From contig OZ025691.1 of NCBI GenBank assembly GCA_964019335.1, positions 62,001 through 126,000 on the forward strand: a DNA stretch of 64,000 nt, in the 5' to 3' direction. A program made the translations under genes and the position numbers. The DNA comes from Diplonema japonicum. Lineage: Eukaryota > Euglenozoa > Diplonemea > Diplonemida > Diplonemidae. The notes beneath the pieces were generated by a model that worked only from the letters and a program-made list of their open reading frames with translations, was not told the DNA's origin and did no database searches. This document shows, piece by piece, positions 60,488-64,000 of the stretch (position 1 is the stretch's first letter; each line of letters begins with the position of its first letter).

Positions 60488-63322
60488 ATGGAAGTATGGG
60501 TGTCGCAGGACCCTGAACACCCCGACTCTGCCATCAAGCTCAGCGCTACTGAGAACTGGTATGTCAGCGACGCAGTGAAGGAGTGCTCGAAACTCTTCGT
60601 GTTTGACGGTGACCTTGTGCCTGCTGGCGAGCTCGTGCTCTGTTTGAAGGACGAGAAGCTAAACAACAGAACAAAGCTGTCGACAGCATGCAGCGCCAAT
60701 GAGGTCTTTATCGTGGAGAAGAGAGCGCCCCCCACCGCGAAGACACCTGTGAAGGGCAAGAAACGAACCACAAGGAAAGTCACTTCGCCCCCCGCAATCA
60801 TTTCCAGTACGCCGCCCAACAAGCCAACAAGAAGCCGTGGAGAATGGATACACATGGTGAACGACTTCTACGCCAGGCACTCGCACAACACCCTGTGCAT
60901 CGTACCTTACGTGCTGTCAAAATACGAAGGTGACGAGAACCGTCTCTGGGAAGCCTTGCTCCTCCGGCATAACGTCACCGATGCCACATGGGACTCGAAG
61001 CCCCGTGTGGACGTTGTGCATATTGCTCTCGCCTCCTCCCTCTCGCTTCTCACCACCCTCTCCCCCACACCTGTGTCACCGCTTCAGGCCTCACCCTCGT
61101 CTGGTGGTATTACGTGCAGCGACTCGTTCGAGGCACGACGCTTCCTCAGCGAAGTGTCCAAATCAACAGCCAAAAACGGCAGTTCGTCAATGCGAAGAGC
61201 ACCCAACAGCGTCCCCGGCCACGTCAGCATGGCCAGCATCGACAGCACCGTGCACGCCCTGAACGACACCAAGCTGTCCTGCATGGAGTACGTCGACTCG
61301 GTGGGCGAAGACGACGAGGGTGACGGTGAGGGCGACACCGAGAGACACGCGAAGGCGACGTCCGAAGACACCAACGACATCGAGCAGCACCACGACCTGC
61401 TGAACTCAATGAGGAAGCTGCTGGAGGCCTCGGGCACGGTGCCTCCTGAAAACGTGGAGCTGAGGAATGTGGAGATGGAAATCGAGGATGAAGACCCGAA
61501 CAACTCAACGCTGAACAGGACCACGGAGATCAAGAGAAGGCTTTCGGAGGCTGCGAACTCAGATGCAAGATCGACAGAGAGCTTCAAAAGGCTACTGGAG
61601 TCGGTTGGCACGAGGCCAGTGAGCTCGGGGACACCCGGATCTCCTGAAAAGGACCTGGGCCTATCACGCACGTTAGAAGATGTGATGATGCTCGAAACGA
61701 TAGGCGAGGACGACGGGACGCTGCATCCCTGTGCAGTGGGGACACAGAAGACCTCCAAAAGCATGGACTCCGCAACGCAGCCTATGTCCGAGTACTCCGG
61801 TTCGCGCACGACATCTCCTGAGCCCGACGACCCTTTGATGGGTGCCCTCAACACGGCGATGGAGGCGGTCGCTGCTTTTGACGACCTCGACACTGACAGC
61901 GAAGAGCTCCCGGAAGCGATGAGCACCTTCGACCAGAAGCAGCACTTCCACAAGCTGATCGACTCCGACGTGAAGGGCCTCACCGACGTGCGGGGGCTGC
62001 TCACAGGGATATCCTGCGTACCCATGACAGACCCTACCTACGGGAAGCTGTCGCCAAGGATTGAGCTGGGGCTACGACCGCTGACACCAAGAGAAAAAGC
62101 ACATGAGAGGGCTCAGAGAAAGAGACAGTCTATCACACTGAAATCGCTAACTGGAGTGGAAGTTGATGAAGACGAGGAGGGGAGGGAGCTGGAGGCGAGG
62201 CGGAAACTATCATCTCTAGCAACAAGCGACGTCAAGTCAACAGCGTCGATGCGGAGGCTGCTGAACAGCATGGGGACCCTGGCCATGACAGACGAGGACG
62301 GTACACAACTGACGCCGCGACTAGCAGAAGGGAGAGAAACACCTAGGGGGATATGGGACGACTCTGTCAAGGAGAGAACAGGGAGAGGGGAGAGGGAGAA
62401 ATCCGTGGAGAAGAAAAAGGAGATCGCAACGGAAGACGGGACTGTCTTCAACATCGAGGTCATCTCGTGCTCCACCAAGTCCGAAGCAGGAGAGGATGCA
62501 GGCGACGCAGAAGAGGAACAGACAGTAGAACCGGAGATCAGCGCAGGAATGATCAGCACCCCTGTGGCGGTCGTGCTGAAAGTAGACGAGAAGCAAGACA
62601 AGGACAACACCGAGAAAGATTCATCTTCTTCATCAACATCAGTCTCGTCTGTGCACTCCCTTAGCCCAGAGGCAATGGCGGTGCCTGTTGTCATTGTTGA
62701 CAGGACCCTGGGCCTATCCCTCCCTGCCTTGGAAGAGCCCATTGAGTATCCCAACGACAGGCTCGAACCAAAGTCGAGCAATTTATCATCAAAGGTGAGC
62801 TCACGTGCTTCCACACCGAAAATCCCACCATTAAACCTCGGAGGGCTGTCCCCTGTGTCGCCAATGCTTAAAATCCAACCGGGAAGCGACGACGTTCCTC
62901 TGATAATAGAACCGGTTCCTGACCCGGAGGAGAAGGAGCGGAAGAAGAAAGCAAACAGTGACGCGGTTCGTAAAATGCTGGAAGGGGTTGGGACAATGCA
63001 GTCGATGGTGGAAAGCCCGAAGGAAAAAGAGAAGGAAAAGGAGAAGGAGAAGCATGATGAGGAAGCTCCTACAGACGAGGAAGGCCCGAGCCTAGACGAG
63101 ATAAAGCGTGTCATTCCACAGGAAGTCATCAACGTGCTGAATCTGAGCGGTGCCATGGGCACTACAAGGTGCTCCGTCCGAAAGATGTACACCCCGAAGG
63201 ACATCGCTGCCTCTTCACTGTGCATAAGGGGTTCGAACCCCTTTGGTTTGAAACCCGACGATATCAAGCCGGGCATTACAATGCGAGACGTTCTGGCAAC
63301 AGCTACTTCTATGAACAGTTAG
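60488..63322 (+). CDS. Large Ser/Thr-rich protein with repeated LLxSxGT motifs
   Basis: 944 residues from the first ATG 6 nt after CAAAACAG (60482). Residues 1-85 look like a beta-rich ubiquitin-like fold (MEVWVSQDPEHPDSAIKLSA). About 118-165 has a helical motif FYARHSHNTLCIVPYVLSKY, seen in many flagellate proteins. The rest is low-complexity and acidic, punctuated by a short repeated helix: MRKLLEASGT (about 308), FKRLLESVGT (366), VRGLLTGISC (~500), MRRLLNSMGT (589) and VRKMLEGVGT (827), often preceded by SDxxS. The C-terminal ~70 residues are conserved-looking (VRKMYTPKDIAASSLCIRGS). The repeats may be docking helices for one partner; no family is recognised. Confidence 0.75.
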   Translation: MEVWVSQDPEHPDSAIKLSATENWYVSDAVKECSKLFVFDGDLVPAGELVLCLKDEKLNNRTKLSTACSANEVFIVEKRAPPTAKTPVKGKKRTTRKVTSPPAIISSTPPNKPTRSRGEWIHMVNDFYARHSHNTLCIVPYVLSKYEGDENRLWEALLLRHNVTDATWDSKPRVDVVHIALASSLSLLTTLSPTPVSPLQASPSSGGITCSDSFEARRFLSEVSKSTAKNGSSSMRRAPNSVPGHVSMASIDSTVHALNDTKLSCMEYVDSVGEDDEGDGEGDTERHAKATSEDTNDIEQHHDLLNSMRKLLEASGTVPPENVELRNVEMEIEDEDPNNSTLNRTTEIKRRLSEAANSDARSTESFKRLLESVGTRPVSSGTPGSPEKDLGLSRTLEDVMMLETIGEDDGTLHPCAVGTQKTSKSMDSATQPMSEYSGSRTTSPEPDDPLMGALNTAMEAVAAFDDLDTDSEELPEAMSTFDQKQHFHKLIDSDVKGLTDVRGLLTGISCVPMTDPTYGKLSPRIELGLRPLTPREKAHERAQRKRQSITLKSLTGVEVDEDEEGRELEARRKLSSLATSDVKSTASMRRLLNSMGTLAMTDEDGTQLTPRLAEGRETPRGIWDDSVKERTGRGEREKSVEKKKEIATEDGTVFNIEVISCSTKSEAGEDAGDAEEEQTVEPEISAGMISTPVAVVLKVDEKQDKDNTEKDSSSSSTSVSSVHSLSPEAMAVPVVIVDRTLGLSLPALEEPIEYPNDRLEPKSSNLSSKVSSRASTPKIPPLNLGGLSPVSPMLKIQPGSDDVPLIIEPVPDPEEKERKKKANSDAVRKMLEGVGTMQSMVESPKEKEKEKEKEKHDEEAPTDEEGPSLDEIKRVIPQEVINVLNLSGAMGTTRCSVRKMYTPKDIAASSLCIRGSNPFGLKPDDIKPGITMRDVLATATSMNS

Positions 63323-63598
63323 ACCCTGGTTGGAGGGGGGTTTTTTTTTTCTTTTCTTTTCTTTTTTTTCTTTTTTTTTTCCACAGACACTAGTTCCCTT
63401 CGTTTGGGAAATGGGAGTTTTCTTTTTTTTTTTTTTTTTAGAAAGAAAAAAAAAAAAAAAAAAAAAAGTAACAGGTCAAAAGACTGCGGTGAACCGGCTC
63501 TCTTTCATCTGCTCCCATTTTCCCCTTTCCCCTTTCCCCTTCGCTTTCATCCTTCTCTTTCAGCTCTCTTCCCATACTTGGTTCCAGGGAGAAAAAAA
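63323..63598. other. Spacer before the last gene start
   Basis: T-run, A-run and a C/T-rich tract (63515-63586) ending GGTTCCAG (63587), a good trans-splice acceptor. Confidence 0.5.
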
Positions 63599-64000
63599 AT
63601 GAAGGATATTTTCGTTCTAAGAATGGATGGAGTTTACGGAAGGACGAAAGGTTTTTTTTTTTTTTTTTTTTCCTTTGCTCTTCTTGTGTGAAGAATTTAA
63701 TATGAAACGCTTCCCTTTAACTCCCCCCCCCCCCCCTCCTTTATTTTGTATTCCTGTCTTTAGGAAAACCTACGGTTCTATTTTGTTTATTTTTTGTTTG
63801 TCTGCCCCCACCCCAAAAAAAAAGATTTTTTGAACTATTCTTTTTCACATTCCACATTTCTTATTCTTTCCCCCTTTTTTTTTTAAAGCAGTTTTTAAGC
63901 AAGTTTCTTCATCACCAAGAATTGGATTCCCCCCCCCCCCCCCCCCCTATTCTCCTTGCTTTTTTCTTCTTCTTTTTTTCTGCGGTAACTTTAACTTTTC
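63599..64000 (+). CDS. Start of a further gene (partial, runs off right edge)
   Basis: An ATG 12 nt after an AG acceptor opens MKDIFVLRMDGVYGRTK, then a likely donor in AAAG-GTTTTT (63651). A second exon may begin after CTTTAG at about 63764, but the remaining sequence is homopolymer-rich and I cannot model it. The first exon has normal coding composition. No family can be named from 17 residues. Confidence 0.4.

Noticed and set aside
62113-63276. Long minus-strand Ser-rich open frame (387 codons) and similar minus-strand frames at 46043-46972 and 58263-59024
   Set aside because: Mirror images of acidic or low-complexity plus-strand genes; Ser/Phe/Leu-only composition and no acceptor signals.
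1-64000. CRISPR arrays, rRNA genes or bacterial operon features
   Set aside because: No regularly spaced direct repeats, rRNA-like blocks or Shine-Dalgarno-led gene clusters were seen; the sequence is eukaryotic.

Overview
This window is a eukaryotic nuclear segment, most likely from a euglenozoan protist; a diplonemid or close relative is my best guess. Four observations point there. (1) All 19 host protein genes I can model between 8.1 and 63.3 kb lie on the + strand, which looks like one polycistronic array. (2) Almost every start codon sits 10-75 nt downstream of a pyrimidine-rich tract ending in AG, as expected for spliced-leader (SL) trans-splicing acceptors. (3) A 38-nt sequence ending in CAGTTTCTGTACTTTATTG, the 3' end of kinetoplastid-type SL exons, occurs twice, each time at the 5' end of a retroposed element. 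(4) Genes are interrupted by very short GT-AG introns (about 37-76 nt), many of them little more than an A-run, with intergenic DNA full of long homopolymers.

Layout. 1-7745: a nest of non-LTR retrotransposons, all on the - strand. The leftmost copy (A) carries an SL at its 5' end, an ORF1, a 2A-like motif and an endonuclease that runs off the left edge. Copy B is 5'-truncated and keeps reverse transcriptase, RNase H and a zinc finger. Two further 3' fragments follow. 8085-24170: a Vps8-like CORVET subunit, tRNA-Pro, an MPPED-like phosphoesterase, an aldo/keto reductase, a coiled-coil protein, a TehA/SLAC1-type transporter and a type II membrane glycosyltransferase-like protein. 24171-33445: a Cys-rich protein, an E3 ligase combining an RBR-like module with a MYCBP2-type RCR module, and a NEK kinase. 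33446-40577: repeat-rich DNA with two copies each of a MITE-like element and an SL-tagged retroposon family, around a DUSP23-like phosphatase. 40578-63322: a small membrane-anchored protein, an HPS3-like BLOC-2 subunit with tRNA-Ser inside one intron, a KOW-like coiled-coil protein, a myosin, a MAPK-like kinase, a hAT transposon remnant, a small acidic protein, an LRR protein, a COMMD protein and a protein with repeated short LLxSxGT motifs. A further gene starts near the right edge.

How the genes relate: several belong to endosome and membrane traffic (Vps8/CORVET, HPS3/BLOC-2, COMMD/CCC, myosin) and others to signalling (NEK, MAPK-like, DUSP, E3 ligase). In SL-trans-splicing genomes neighbours are co-transcribed without being functionally linked, so I do not read this as an operon. 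Exon models were built by hand; every one gives a coding length that is a multiple of three and a continuous protein.
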